NCBI GenBank assembly: GCA_907165135.1
Contig: OU015570.1
Coordinates: 2,631,525-2,695,524 of the forward strand
DNA length: 64,000 bases
Direction of reading: 5' to 3'
Origin: Oikopleura dioica
Taxonomy: Eukaryota; Chordata; Appendicularia; Copelata; Oikopleuridae
Part shown: positions 23,061 to 32,734 of the stretch, one piece after another
Layout: the number at the start of each line of letters is the position of its first letter
Numbering within the stretch: the first letter of the stretch is position 1
Program-made: the position numbers and the translations under genes
Notes under the pieces: generated by a model
Seen by the model: only the letters and a program-made list of their open reading frames with translations
What the model was told of the DNA's origin: nothing
Databases searched by the model: none

Positions 23061-23328
23061 TGCGCAGCAGTTTTTAGAGTCGCTGTTCTTAAACACTTCT
23101 GACACCATTGTAGAGGTTTACTCTCTATATAATAAACTATCAAACTTTCATAGTATTGTAATTTATTTGGTCAGTGGCTAATTTGGAAAAATAGCTGCTC
23201 GTGGACTAGTGACAGCCGGTTATATAGTGAGCTCAAGTGCTCTTGAAAAGCGCCGCGCCAAGCTCGGGCGACTTCCTTCAAGTGCCAACTTGATTCATCG
23301 GGAAAATAAAGACAGTAAATCCCTATAA

Positions 23329-25000
23329 ACGATCAAGTGTTTCACGCCGTGAAAACAGGTTTCTGATGTTGGCGGAAATTCACCTTCGGCAATCTTCAAA
23401 CGACGGCGCTAAAATAGCAATTAACCTTTGTTTGCATATTGATCTTACATAAGTTTCACACCATTTGGAAGATTTGAAAATTTCCGGCACATCAATCATC
23501 TGGCGTAGAACGAATTTGGTCAACTTGTCGTTTCTCTAACCATTGTTTGATTAAACCTCTTTGATATCTCACCTCAGATTCAAGTTTTATCATTCGGCGA
23601 TCGTGTCTCTCAATGGCGAGTCTCTGAAAATATTTTTTAAGTTTTATTTAACTTATTTGACTCACCAGTTGTTTTGCGCAAAATCCGAGTGGAAAATCGT
23701 CCCAGCAAAGTGGATTCACTATGATGCAAATATCGTCCACCAGACAAGAAGAGTTGTCATCGTCAACACTCTCGCATAATTTCAAAATCGGCATTTTTGA
23801 GTACTACATCCACAAAGTAAAATCCTCTTCACAACTAGAACAGTTGGAGTTTCCACACAAACATAGTGTGAACTCAATTTTTCAATCTAAAAATTCCAAA
23901 TTATTTTTTTAATAATTGATCGAATAATTCGAATAATTATTTTTTCGAATTATTCAATTAAATTATTTAAAATTCAGAGGCAAAGCAGGTAGTAGCAGTA
24001 CTTCGGATAATTATTTGAATTATTTGACTGAATAATTCAAAATATTCTGTGGCGAAGCGGAGCAGTAGCAAATTTTTTCTAATTGATCTCTTCTTATCTA
24101 AATATAATCAATCCTTTTTTCTTGGATGTTATCATACCTTCTTTTAAAATTGAATGATTATTTTGCGCCAATCATCATTTTCTTCCCCATCACTTTCTTT
24201 AGCACTTTTTTGACCGCTTTCTTGACCACTTCCATCCGATCCACTTTCTTGACCGCTTCCATCGCTCTCCTGATCGCTTGCATCGCTCTCCTGGCCGCTT
24301 CCATCGCTCTCCTGCACTCCATCTTGCACATATGGATTCTCGAACTCATCTTTATCTTGTTAAATTGGCTTTCTAACGCATCATACCTTGCTCGAAAGAA
24401 TCAGTCGAAGAGGAGGAGGAAGACATGAAACTCGAATAGTCGTAATCTTCTTCATCCCATTCTTATAAAAATCAACAAGGAGTAATTTTCCAAAACTTAC
24501 CGTATCGAAGAGATCGAGCATGACGAGCGAGATCAGGTTCAGTGTGGGGTGGTTGAAATGTATCACGGAGACAGTTCTGGAACATTGAATAAATCACAAT
24601 TCCAGCGGCACCGAGCACGATTCCAATGAGAAGAGTGATCGAGTAGGTGCAGATGTTTGCACACTTTAATATTTTTATTTTTTCTCTTATTGCTTTCTTA
24701 CCTTGGGACCCTCACTTCGAACCTGGCAACGAATCTTGCCCTCCAAATTCTCACTGAGAAAGTTCGCCATCGCCTCAAGATCCTGATCGCTCAAATTTTC
24801 GGCCTCGTCCATGCTACGAATTATCTATCAAATTTGAAAAATTTTCTTACTTTTGAGACTTTTTGAATTTGGCCTTAAAAATTGGCGAGTTTTGAATACG
24901 GTCACTAACGGTCTGCCGCCCTCCTTCAAGCATATCTGAATCAAATTCTCTTAGTTTGAAAAACCGACTGTAATCAAAAATTATCAGGATTAACGCGAAG
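23329..25000 (-). repeat. Segmental duplication, copy 1 (partner 62331-64000)
   Basis: From AACGATCAAGTGTTTCACGC onward this stretch matches 62331-64000 almost base for base, in the same orientation, over at least 1.67 kb, including exons, introns and AT-rich filler. The left boundary here coincides with the end of the decayed retroelement LTR at 23327. The partner runs off the window, so the true length is unknown. Confidence 0.92.
23492..24812 (-). pseudogene. Gene Z copy 1: acidic single-pass membrane protein, nonsense-interrupted duplicate
   Basis: Six exons can be read (24702-24812, 24501-24663, 24387-24461, 24138-24349, 23666-23872, 23492-23623), separated mostly by 37-40 nt GT-AG introns. 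The protein starts MDEAENLSDQDLEAMANFL, has a membrane segment (ITLLIGIVLGAAGIVIYSMF), then Ser/Asp-Glu-rich repeats (ESDGSGQ type) and a Cys/Asp-rich exon. Against the copy at 62495-63856 it has TAA instead of CAA after WRKIIIQF and TAG instead of GAG in exon 5. It also lacks part of the ESDGSGQ repeat. So this copy is likely dead. Function unknown. Confidence 0.7.
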
Positions 25001-25119
25001 CAGTGGCGCCGGGAAGGAATTCTCTGCTTTCCCACAACCTGCTGACCTTCCTCAACCAATCCGAAACCTTGAACTTCTTTTACCAGTCGAACATACTTTC
25101 CAGAATTGAAATGAGTCAT
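24847..25119 (-). CDS. Gene Y: small protein of unknown function (90 aa)
   Basis: An open frame from ATG at 25119 (MTHFNSGKYVRLVKEVQGFG) to TAA at 24847 ends in a lysine-rich tail (FKAKFKKSQK). The stop is 34 nt before the ATG of gene Z, and the gap ends in a TAG usable as a (trans-)splice acceptor. A 27 nt GT-AG stretch inside (GTTAATCC...TTACAG) could be an intron without changing frame. The duplicate Y' runs off the window end at 64000. No family recognised. Confidence 0.55.
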   Translation of the reverse strand: MTHFNSGKYVRLVKEVQGFGLVEEGQQVVGKQRIPSRRHCFALILIIFDYSRFFKLREFDSDMLEGGRQTVSDRIQNSPIFKAKFKKSQK

Positions 25120-25226
25120 TCCAAATTTCGAAATTTGTTTTTATTTTGATTTATTCGAATTTTTCAATTTATTCAAATTTATTTGAATTATTCAAATTTT
25201 TTCGAATTATTCGATTTATTGAACAG

Positions 25227-25796
25227 TTAAAATGAAAAATAATCTTCAATTTCTTCGTCGGTCTTGACGAGTTTTCCACCGCAAATGGCAACGCTGACGC
25301 CACTTTCTCCAAAGATGCCAACACAGAACCTTCCGTCTTTCAAAGCCTGTGTTGAAGCCCTCATGTTATCCTCAACAAGTTCAACCCAGCCACGACCATG
25401 AGCCATGGCGAGATTGTATGTCGATTCGTTTCGATCGGCTGAATAAAATTAATTTCAATTTGAAAACCATGGACATACCGTGCAGTTGCAAACGCCACAA
25501 GTTGGCAATCTTGCTGCCAAACGGAAGCTTCTTGGATGCAAGAAGTCTTCCTCCCTTACTCACATACTGTAAATAAGTATGTTCGACAAACAATTGGCGA
25601 CGAACGCAAGGCGAGAAGGGTGGTGGAGACTCGCCTTGAACAACGTCTTCGTAGTGATAGACGCATTCAGGCGAAAATTGAGGAGGGGAAGTTCGTTGAC
25701 CTCTGAGCGGTCGTGGCGAGTAAGCTGGTGGTGGCTCGTTTCCAACAGGATGAGCGGAGGCAACAACCGAGTGTAGAATGTAGGAGAAAATGCACT
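25227..25796 (-). CDS. Gene X: proline-rich protein, C-terminal exons
   Basis: Exons 25479-25796 and 25227-25438 are separated by a 40 nt GT-AG intron (25439-25478). The first exon begins after a possible acceptor and is proline-rich (NEPPPAYSPRPLRG, including a PPAY motif). The second encodes a compact stretch (AMAHGRGWVELVEDN ... CVGIFGESGVSVAICGGK) ending DYFSF-stop. The stop is 107 nt from gene Y on the same strand. No domain is recognised with confidence. The upstream start is not seen. Confidence 0.55.
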
Positions 25797-26038
25797 AAAG
25801 CCTAAACCAACTGGTACGACTTGTGGAAGTGCCCTTTTGGATTCTATTAAAGTATCCAGTACTTAAGTTTCTCTGATTTTTGTTTCCTGCAAATAAAAAG
25901 CGTAACAGAGTAATTTGGGTTAGTTGTTTCTAGTTGTCGCTAGAATTGTCTCTAAAGAGTCTCGTTTATTCTGAAAGATTCACAGTTTATATTATATACT
26001 AAAGATATTTATGAAATGCACAATGATAGTTTTTTTAA

Positions 26039-26449
26039 AGGGGCCCGGAGAATTTTTTGAAAAAAAATTTCTTCCCATGATCGTGGAGGGATGAATGAGG
26101 GCTTGACTGAAAGAGCAGCCCGAGTTCTATTTAAAAAAAATTCAGCGAAGATTTTGAAAAAGTAGTTTCGCTGTAAATGCCTGTTGAAAATGCACTAAAT
26201 AACAATAGATTTGGAAAAGCGGCGCGCTGATTGGCTGAGGCGCTGCTATTGTTGGAAAATGGGCGCCGTGGCGGCGTGCAAGGACCGACTCGCCGACAGA
26301 AAGCCGGCTGATATAGCACTCCTGCTGATCCAATATTTTCGTCGAATTTTTTTTAAACAGTTCGATAAATGGGCTTTCAGATGAGCCTTTATTCATCCCC
26401 GTACGATGTCGGGGAAAACCTTTTTTTTTTTAAAGTCCTCCGGGCCCCC
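26039..26449. mobile_element. TTAA-flanked MITE, 411 bp
   Basis: Termini AGGGGCCCGGAG and (reverse complement) GGGGGCCCGGAG are flanked by TTAA (26035-26038 and 26450-26453). No coding capacity. The type resembles the MITE at 13034 in target choice but not in sequence. Confidence 0.75.
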
Positions 26450-26763
26450 TTAAAAATAACTGTCAATGCAAATTTTGAATTTTCGGAGCCAATTTTTGTA
26501 AAAATTTTCTATGGGAGCAAAATAATTTTCTGAGTAATAGTTCTTCGCTGTGATCTAATCTACCCAAAAAGGCTGAAAAATTATGAAAATTTTGACTCTT
26601 TTTATCTTGTTGAAAATCAATCAATCATTTAACGTGTAAGAAGTCGATATTGAGGTCGAATAACCCGAAATTGACATTGCAGAAGTCATGGTTGAAATCG
26701 GTGAAGCCAGGATTAAACTAAATTTATACCAATGCAAAAATGGAGTCAAGTTCAAGAACCATG

Positions 26764-27227
26764 GTAGAAGTCTCCAATTGTGGCAGGTCGAAAAAAATTT
26801 TTTTTTTTCTGATTGGCTCATCTGAAAGAGCTTCTCAAACTGTATAAAAAACGTTTTTAGAGTCTGCTCAAATCTTCGAAATTTTCGACATTTGGACTTG
26901 ATAAAGGTTGAAATTCCGAAATTTTAACTGCTCATAGAGCAAAATTTTTCCATAACAAAATTTTTTTTTTATTTTTTTTTGGAATCTCTATAGTCGAATC
27001 TATGTGCTTGCGAAAATTGAAGCAAATCGGGCAACATTTGGGCTGTAAAAATTTTTTTTTGAGGATTAGTTTTGCACTAATTTCGCAAATACAAAGCATA
27101 TACTTTTATTAAATTACAAACTACAAAAAAGTAATCAAATAGTGCTCTGAGGTCACTTGAGGTCATTTGAGGTCATCTGAGGTCATCTGAGGTCATTTGA
27201 GAACAATTTTTTTTGCCGTTAAATTAC
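26764..27227 (+). repeat. Left terminal inverted repeat (464 bp)
   Basis: It pairs with 39932-40386. The inner section has five to six GAGGTCA-containing decamers (about 27150-27200), a plausible transposase-binding array. The outermost 24 bases match the right arm exactly. Confidence 0.9.
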
Positions 27228-27449
27228 ATTTTTTTATTTTTTTTAATTTTGAAAATAATAATTTTGAGCAAAAATATTGCTCATTTGATTTTGAAAATTT
27301 TTTGTTTCAATATCGATCGACGGTGAAGTGTACACATGCGCTCGCGATTCCGGAACTACCTCGCTCATTAATGATTATTTAATGGATGCATCAATCAAAA
27401 TCACAGTATGAAAAAAAAATTTCCAAACTAATTTCTGGCTGGCAGTTCA

Positions 27450-27680
27450 CTTCGAGAAAGTTAATTCTGTGAAACACACAAAATTGAAAGAGAAGAAGAG
27501 AAAGCTAAGAGAAAGATTGTTAATAATTTTCGATACCAGTGACAGGTATACTAAATATATATATTTATTCTTAAAATTATATAAGACGCTTGTTAATTGC
27601 AGAAAAATCAAAAACAGAAGAAATCCTGCCAACGACTGACTCCAAAGAAAGTAGAATTCAAACGAAGACAGAAGGTATGC
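27450..27680 (+). CDS. Short basic exons near the left end of the 13.6 kb element
   Basis: A lysine-rich frame at about 27475-27545 ends at a GT donor, and a second (27602-27680, KNQKQKKSCQRLTPKKVEF) lies between an AG acceptor and a GT donor. Both are very basic and could belong to one DNA- or RNA-binding leader protein. No start codon or partner exon is certain. Confidence 0.3.
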
Positions 27681-27904
27681 TTTAAAGACTTCCCCACGGT
27701 TTTGGCCTAGATGGGCCTCGCGCAGAAAAAAATTCTGAAAAAACAGTATGTTCGGTGGTCCTTCTTATACTTATTTATTATTATTATCGTTTGACTTATT
27801 TTTTAAACAGATATATCTATTACAAGTCTAAAATTATAAAAGGGAATTTAGGCCATTATAATTCCCTCATTTTACATTTTTCCGTAAATCGGAATAGCGC
27901 GGAC

Positions 27905-29120
27905 CAGAGTTACAAATTTTGTGAGCTAGCTGAGGTGAGCTATATGAGCTAGATGAGCTACAGCTCAGCTCAGCTCAGCTCAGCGATTTCGAGGTGAGGG
28001 TCAGCTCAGCTCAGCTCAGCTTAATTTTTCTGAAGAAAGCAAGCTCAACTCAGCTCAATGGTTCTTCGAGAAAAGTCAGCTCAGCTCAGCTAGCTCAATT
28101 TTAACCTCGACTTAGCTAGCCCAGCTCAGCTCAGCTTGAAAAATTGTCAGCTCAGCTCAGCAAGCTCAGATTGAAAAATCATCAGCTCAGCTCAGCTCAA
28201 GAACTAACAGATAAACCCCAGCTTAGCTCAGCTCAATTTTTCGACAAAATCCAGCTCAGCTCAGCTCAGCTCAGTTGTTTTCAAAGGGGTCAGCTCAGCT
28301 CAGTTCAGCTTAAAAAATTGTCAGCTCAGCTCAGCTCAAAAATTTTCAGATAAGCCCAAGCTCAGCTCAGCTCAGATGCTTTACAAGGGGGCCAGCTCAG
28401 CTCAGCTCAGCTCAATGGTTCTTCGAGAAAAGTCAGATCAGCTCAGCTAGCTCAATTTTAACCTCAACTCAGCTAGCTCAGCTCAGCTCAGCTTGAAAAA
28501 ATTGTAAGCTCAGCTCAGCTAGCTCAGTTTGAAAAATCATCAGCTCAGCTCAAAAACTAACAGATAAACCTCAGCTCAGCTCAGCTCAAATTTTTCGAAA
28601 TAATCCAGCTCAGCTCAGCTCAGCTCAGTTGTTTTCAAAGGGGTCAGCTCAGCTCAGTTCAGCTTAAAAAAATTGTCAGCTCAGCTCAGCTCAAAAATTT
28701 TCAAATTAGCCCAAGCTCAGCTCAGCTCAGCTCATTTTTTTCGAAAAAATCCAGCTCAGCTCAGTTGCTTTTCAAGGGGCCAGCTCAGCTCAGCTCAGCT
28801 TAAAAAAATTGTCAGCTCAGCTCAGCTCAAAAATTTTCAAATTAGCCCAAGCTCAGCTCAGCTCAGCTCATTTTTTTCGAAAAATTCAGCTCAGCTCAGT
28901 TGCTTTTCAAGGGGCCAGCTCAGCTCAGTTCAGCTTAAAAAAATTGTCAGCTCAGCTTAGCTCAAAAATTTTCAAATTAGCCCAAGCTCAGCTCAGCTCA
29001 GTTCATTTTTTCGAAAAATCCAGCTCAGCTCAGTTGCTTTTCAAGGGGCCAGCTCAGCTCAATTTCGACCACAGCTCAGCTAGCTCAGCTCACAAAAATT
29101 TTCAAAAATCTGCAACTCTG
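27905..29120. mobile_element. hAT-like MITE filled with CTCAG satellite
   Basis: Inverted ends CAGAGTTACAAATTTTGTG (left) and CAGAGTTGCAGATTTTTG (right, reverse complement) are flanked by GCGCGGAC (27897-27904) and GCTCGGAC (29121-29128), an 8 bp duplication with one mismatch. The 1.2 kb interior is almost entirely (CAGCT/CTCAG)n interrupted by short recurring spacers (AATTTTTCGA, GGGG). The frames in it are repeat artefacts. Confidence 0.8.
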
Positions 29121-29128
29121 GCTCGGAC

Positions 29129-29640
29129 CGAGAATTAAGATCACTTACGTTCGTTACACCTTTAATAGGGATGAACCTGAAATTGTCAACAAGGCAATCA
29201 AGGCCATCACGGCCAGCATGGCCATCAAGGCCATCGACCCGACCAAAAACTCGACCTAGTCGGAAATGGTGGGGTTTATATTGGCACCGAACGATCCTAC
29301 CATGGATTTTTTTGATTTGATCGGTGGTGGGGTTTGGTCGGTGGGTGGTCGGCTTAAGTCGGTTTCTTTGTGTTTTTCGTTTTGACCGATTTTTTTCATT
29401 TCTCTCTGGCGATAAAAGAAAAAGAGATTGTCGACAAGGCCATCAAGGACATCATGGCCATCGAGGCTATAAAGACCATTTTAGAAATCAGCAAAAGTCC
29501 CTATAACCTGAATTCAACAACGCCCTCAAGGCCATCAATTCTAGAAAGTTGCGGGTTTCCTTTAAGACAGGCGCGGAGCGCACACCCGCTTTTTCTGCTT
29601 TCTGATCGTTGATTATTGCTTCAAAAGTATAAAAATTGAT
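29129..29640 (+). other. Stretch with duplicated KAIKAI-type coding fragment
   Basis: Two related frames, around 29175-29255 (EIVNKAIKAITASMAIKAID) and 29420-29500 (EIVDKAIKDIMAIEAIK), are separated by a GGTCGG-rich spacer. They look like a duplicated exon or decayed repeat. Not assigned to a gene. Confidence 0.35.
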
Positions 29641-29655
29641 CTGCTTAGTTAAAAC

Positions 29656-29941
29656 CATGGATGCTCGAAAACAATACCTTGGAAAAATCCCACGATTCCT
29701 TAATTCCTTCGAAGTGTCAAATGATGGCTCGGGGACCATGGCGAATCTTACCTTTATGATGTCTCGTGTCGTGCAAAGCCAACTCCCTGAGTTTGCTCCA
29801 AAGCAAATGTACAGGGCATTAGAAGATATATTGGAAAGAACCGAAGCCACTATGACTGTCGAGTCGTTTTTCGTTTTCCATTTTCAGGGCGGGCCTGTCA
29901 TAAATTGCTCTTTTGAATGTGCGGTACCGCTTATCATATGA
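29656..29941 (+). CDS. Small open frame in the 13.6 kb element, unknown
   Basis: The frame begins MDARKQYLGKIPRFLNSFEV and continues for about 95 codons. A CATTTTCAG near 29888 could be a splice acceptor, so the true 3' end may differ. No recognised domain. Downstream, 30160-30540 continues a related-looking helical protein with a frameshift near 30330. Confidence 0.4.
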
Positions 29942-30159
29942 ATTTTCGATTATAATCGGGATCATGGCTGTCGAATTCGCGTCCTATGATCTGTCAAAAA
30001 ATTTTAGTGTGCGAATTAATATTTACGCGTCGTTTTTCTATCTTTCGCGTTCGTCTCGTTCAATCATCTTCAGAAAGCTTTAGAAAAAGATAATAGAAGT
30101 AAGCGCTTTAAAAGTCTCCAAAATTTCTCTAAAAATTAATTCTTTTTCTTTTCGAGTGA

Positions 30160-30545
30160 CGACAGTTATCAAATAACCAGCTCTGATCTAGACGATCGAG
30201 AAATTGCAAAATTTATGGTTAAGAGGCCTCTTGAGCTTGCTGTTATATTTAAGACGATCTCTTCGAAAGAATGGCTCAGATTAAAAGCTGAACGATTGGT
30301 TAAAAGTTTTTCTTCCAAAAACTTGACAAGCCTTCAAATTGGAATCAAATATCTAAAGAAACAATAGATGTTTTGGAAATGACGAGGTGTTTAGACTACA
30401 GAATATATCAACTTCATCGTGCATATGATGAGCTACGTCTCCAACAAAGAATAAGACGATCTTACAATCAAGGTGGACGACATCAGGGTTATTACGAATT
30501 ACTGTGTGGAAAATTTGTCTCTCTCACATCGTTGTTTCCAAAAAA
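30160..30545 (+). pseudogene. Helical protein fragment with frameshift, unknown
   Basis: After a possible acceptor (ACGACAG) the frame reads SSDLDDREIAKFMVKRPLEL and then KEWLRLKAERLVKSF. A one-base shift near 30330 leads into NQISKETIDVLEMTRCLDY and a basic stretch (LRLQQRIRRSYNQGG). It looks like a single decayed helical, basic protein. No family recognised. Confidence 0.4.
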
Positions 30546-30752
30546 CTTGTGGTAAAATCGAATTATATGATGTGGAGTTCATTTTACCTTTTTAAGTCGT
30601 CGTCGTGGATGAGAAGTTCTGTTATGATGTCAATGTTCTACGATGTTTATCCTTTTCTTTCACTCTTTCCTTATTTTTTACGTGATTGTTACCCTTAAGC
30701 AATTTGTTCGATAAAATCTTGGATAAGGATTAATTGTTAAAGTATTTAGACG

Positions 30753-32437
30753 ATGTCCGAGTTTGGCGTCTCTATGATGCCTGTTGAACCACCACCAGAT
30801 GATTTATGCGCACTTGGTCCAGCGCCAAGCGTCATGAATATCGATTCTATTGATGCTGTGTCTAACTATGACTTTGACCCCAATGAAGCTCCTGTTAATC
30901 TTCTTCAAGTACCAAGGTTTTTATTCGTTCAAGATTGATTGAATTAAAGTTAATTTTGCATTTCAGTGTTCTTGATCTCGAGAGACTTGATAATCTAAAT
31001 GAACCGCTTGGCACAGCTCCGTCAATTCTTAATATTGACACCATTTCTGTTTATTCCCACGATGAGGTTCAGGCGAATAACTCTGAACTGACTGATTTAA
31101 CGGAGGTTTTTATGGTCGAGTTCCAAGTGTGATGAATCTTGACCAGGGTTTCGAAAAATTGGCAGCCATGCGGCGGCGAGGATTTATTCATACTCCGCGC
31201 GCCCTTCGCTTACGGCCTCCATTCATTTTTCGAATCCACGCTCTGGCGGCAAAGCCAGCCGCTGGCCGCTGGATTCCACTGGAGACCGAATTTCAGCCTC
31301 GGATAATGTAAAATTCGGACTGGGTCGCGTTAACGCAAGATGAATCACCAAGTGGCCGCTGAACCCTGGCGGCCAGCGGAGGTGGGTCTCTAAGAGGTGG
31401 AAACCAAAAGAGTATGAGTGGGTTGTGGCTGCCGCCTGGCCTCGTATTTTTCGAGACCCTGATCTTGACCATATAAACACAATGAACGAATGCGTTCCAA
31501 GTGTACCGTCTTCATCAGATTTCGACATAATGAACGGATGCGTTCCAAGTGTACCATCTTCATCAGATTTCGACATAATGAACGAACGAGCGCCTTCTGT
31601 GCCAGATATAAGTTCTCTTACGATTGATGAGGATTCAGAAATTCAATTATCGACGTCTTCAGTGAATGAATTAGGAGCGGAAGCAGATTGCTCTTCGCAC
31701 CTGCAAAGTTATGGTCATGAAAATGTGAGTGAGGATATACAAGATTCCGACTACACTTACAATCATGTCAACGGGACAGAAATTCAAAATTCGATGGACA
31801 CACCGGAGAATCAATATCTGCAAGATCACGAAGAAACGATGGAAATGATAAAACAATCGCAAAATGGTCACCTTGAGGCGCTTACGAAAACTGAAAATGT
31901 CACACGATCACGCTTCCAAAAAATCGCACGCAAACCAAGCACTCATAGACCAAGTCTTCTTGAGTGCAGTCGGACGAAGAATTTTCCATTAACCAGAACA
32001 AATTCTTCAACTCGTTCCCTAAGAAACGCGTTCAAGAAAGAATCAAAAGCAAAAACAACAGGCTTAAGGCAAGCTCTGGCAAGAAGTAGGCTCCGCGAGA
32101 TCGCCGCATCGGTCGAAATCACCGATCAACGGTCTGCAGACTCTCTAAGAGAGCTTAGTTTTCTATCAATGACTGATAAACTTGCCACGAAAATAATCAA
32201 TGATGTGACAAAGATAATATCGTCAAAGAAAAAGTCAAAATTAGGTGATATTCTCTCAAAGGTATAATCGTTTTTTAAGAATTTTCTAACATTCTTAAGC
32301 TGAAATCTTCTCCCGCTTTTACGGCGAAAGAAGCAGAAAAACTTTTTGCAAAGTTTTTAGTTAAAGAGCTTAATACAAAAAGGGTGGTAGGCGGCCTTTT
32401 GAACAGACCTTCAAAGAATGAAAAATATTTTACCTAA
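30753..32437 (+). CDS. Acidic repeat protein with basic C-terminus (PSVMNID repeats)
   Basis: It starts MSEFGVSMMPVEPPPDD. A short motif recurs at least six times: PAPSVMNIDSI, VPSVLDLERL, TAPSILNIDTI, VPSVMNLDHI, VPSVPSSSDFD (twice) and APSVPDISSL. One repeat is assembled across an intron of about 51 nt beginning at 30915. The C-terminal half (about 31920-32260) is Arg/Lys/Ser-rich and continues, after a 38 nt intron (from about 32263), into SPAFTAKEAEKLFAKFLVKE and a stop. A 318 bp hAT-type MITE (31144-31461) is inserted in the coding part; precise removal, plus a one-base shift just upstream, restores a repeat. Function unknown. Confidence 0.55.
31144..31461. mobile_element. hAT-type MITE, 318 bp, inside coding sequence
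   Basis: Termini CAGGGTTTCGAAAAAT (left) and CAGGGTCTCGAAAAAT (right, reverse complement) are flanked by a perfect 8 bp duplication ATCTTGAC (31136-31143 and 31462-31469). It interrupts the PSVMNLDHI repeat of the acidic protein. Confidence 0.92.
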
Positions 32438-32564
32438 AAATTTTTCTATCTTTACTTGTCTGCCCAAACGACCGCTTACAACCCAATAGATACAATGGAC
32501 CGACGTCTCGTCCATCGATTAAATTGTCCAATTATAAAGGTGATGGGTCCTAGCAGCGCTCAGG

Positions 32565-32690
32565 CCCGACCGTTCAGAGTATCATTTCAAAATCTCGATA
32601 GAGATCTCGGCGAGTTGATCCAGTGGTAGCACACCCCGGCCGGACGCGGGAAACCGTTGTTCAATCCCAGGACTTGTCTAGCTTTTTAGC
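32565..32690 (+). repeat. tRNA-like SINE relic
   Basis: GATCCAGTGGTAGCACACC resembles an A box and GTTCAATCCCAGG a B box, about 45 nt apart. Pol III promoter-like spacing, but no clean cloverleaf. It lies between two genes of the 13.6 kb element. Confidence 0.4.
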
Positions 32691-32734
32691 TTGAGCGCTG
32701 TTAAAATCCATCAAAGGATACTCTTGTTGTCGTA

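Larger units (their letters stand above)
17313..23327 (-). mobile_element. Decayed, internally deleted Gypsy-like retrotransposon
   Basis: A direct repeat of about 168 bp (17313-17480 and 23160-23327) shares AATTTATTTGGTCAG ... AATCCCTATA. Coding remains and signals point to the minus strand: a PBS-like TGGTGTCAGAAGTG at about 23090-23105, a purine tract (GAAGGAGGGAGATAG) next to the left LTR, and an integrase tail at 21144-21823. Adding the stretch down to TGTAGAGG at about 23109 would make the right LTR about 220 bp; the left LTR lacks that end. No RT remains. A TRIM-like element (17485-19194) is inserted beside the left LTR. Confidence 0.65.

Noticed and set aside
28144-29138. SAQLSS-repeat proteins
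   Set aside because: Translation of the CTCAG satellite; all frames give similar periodic peptides.
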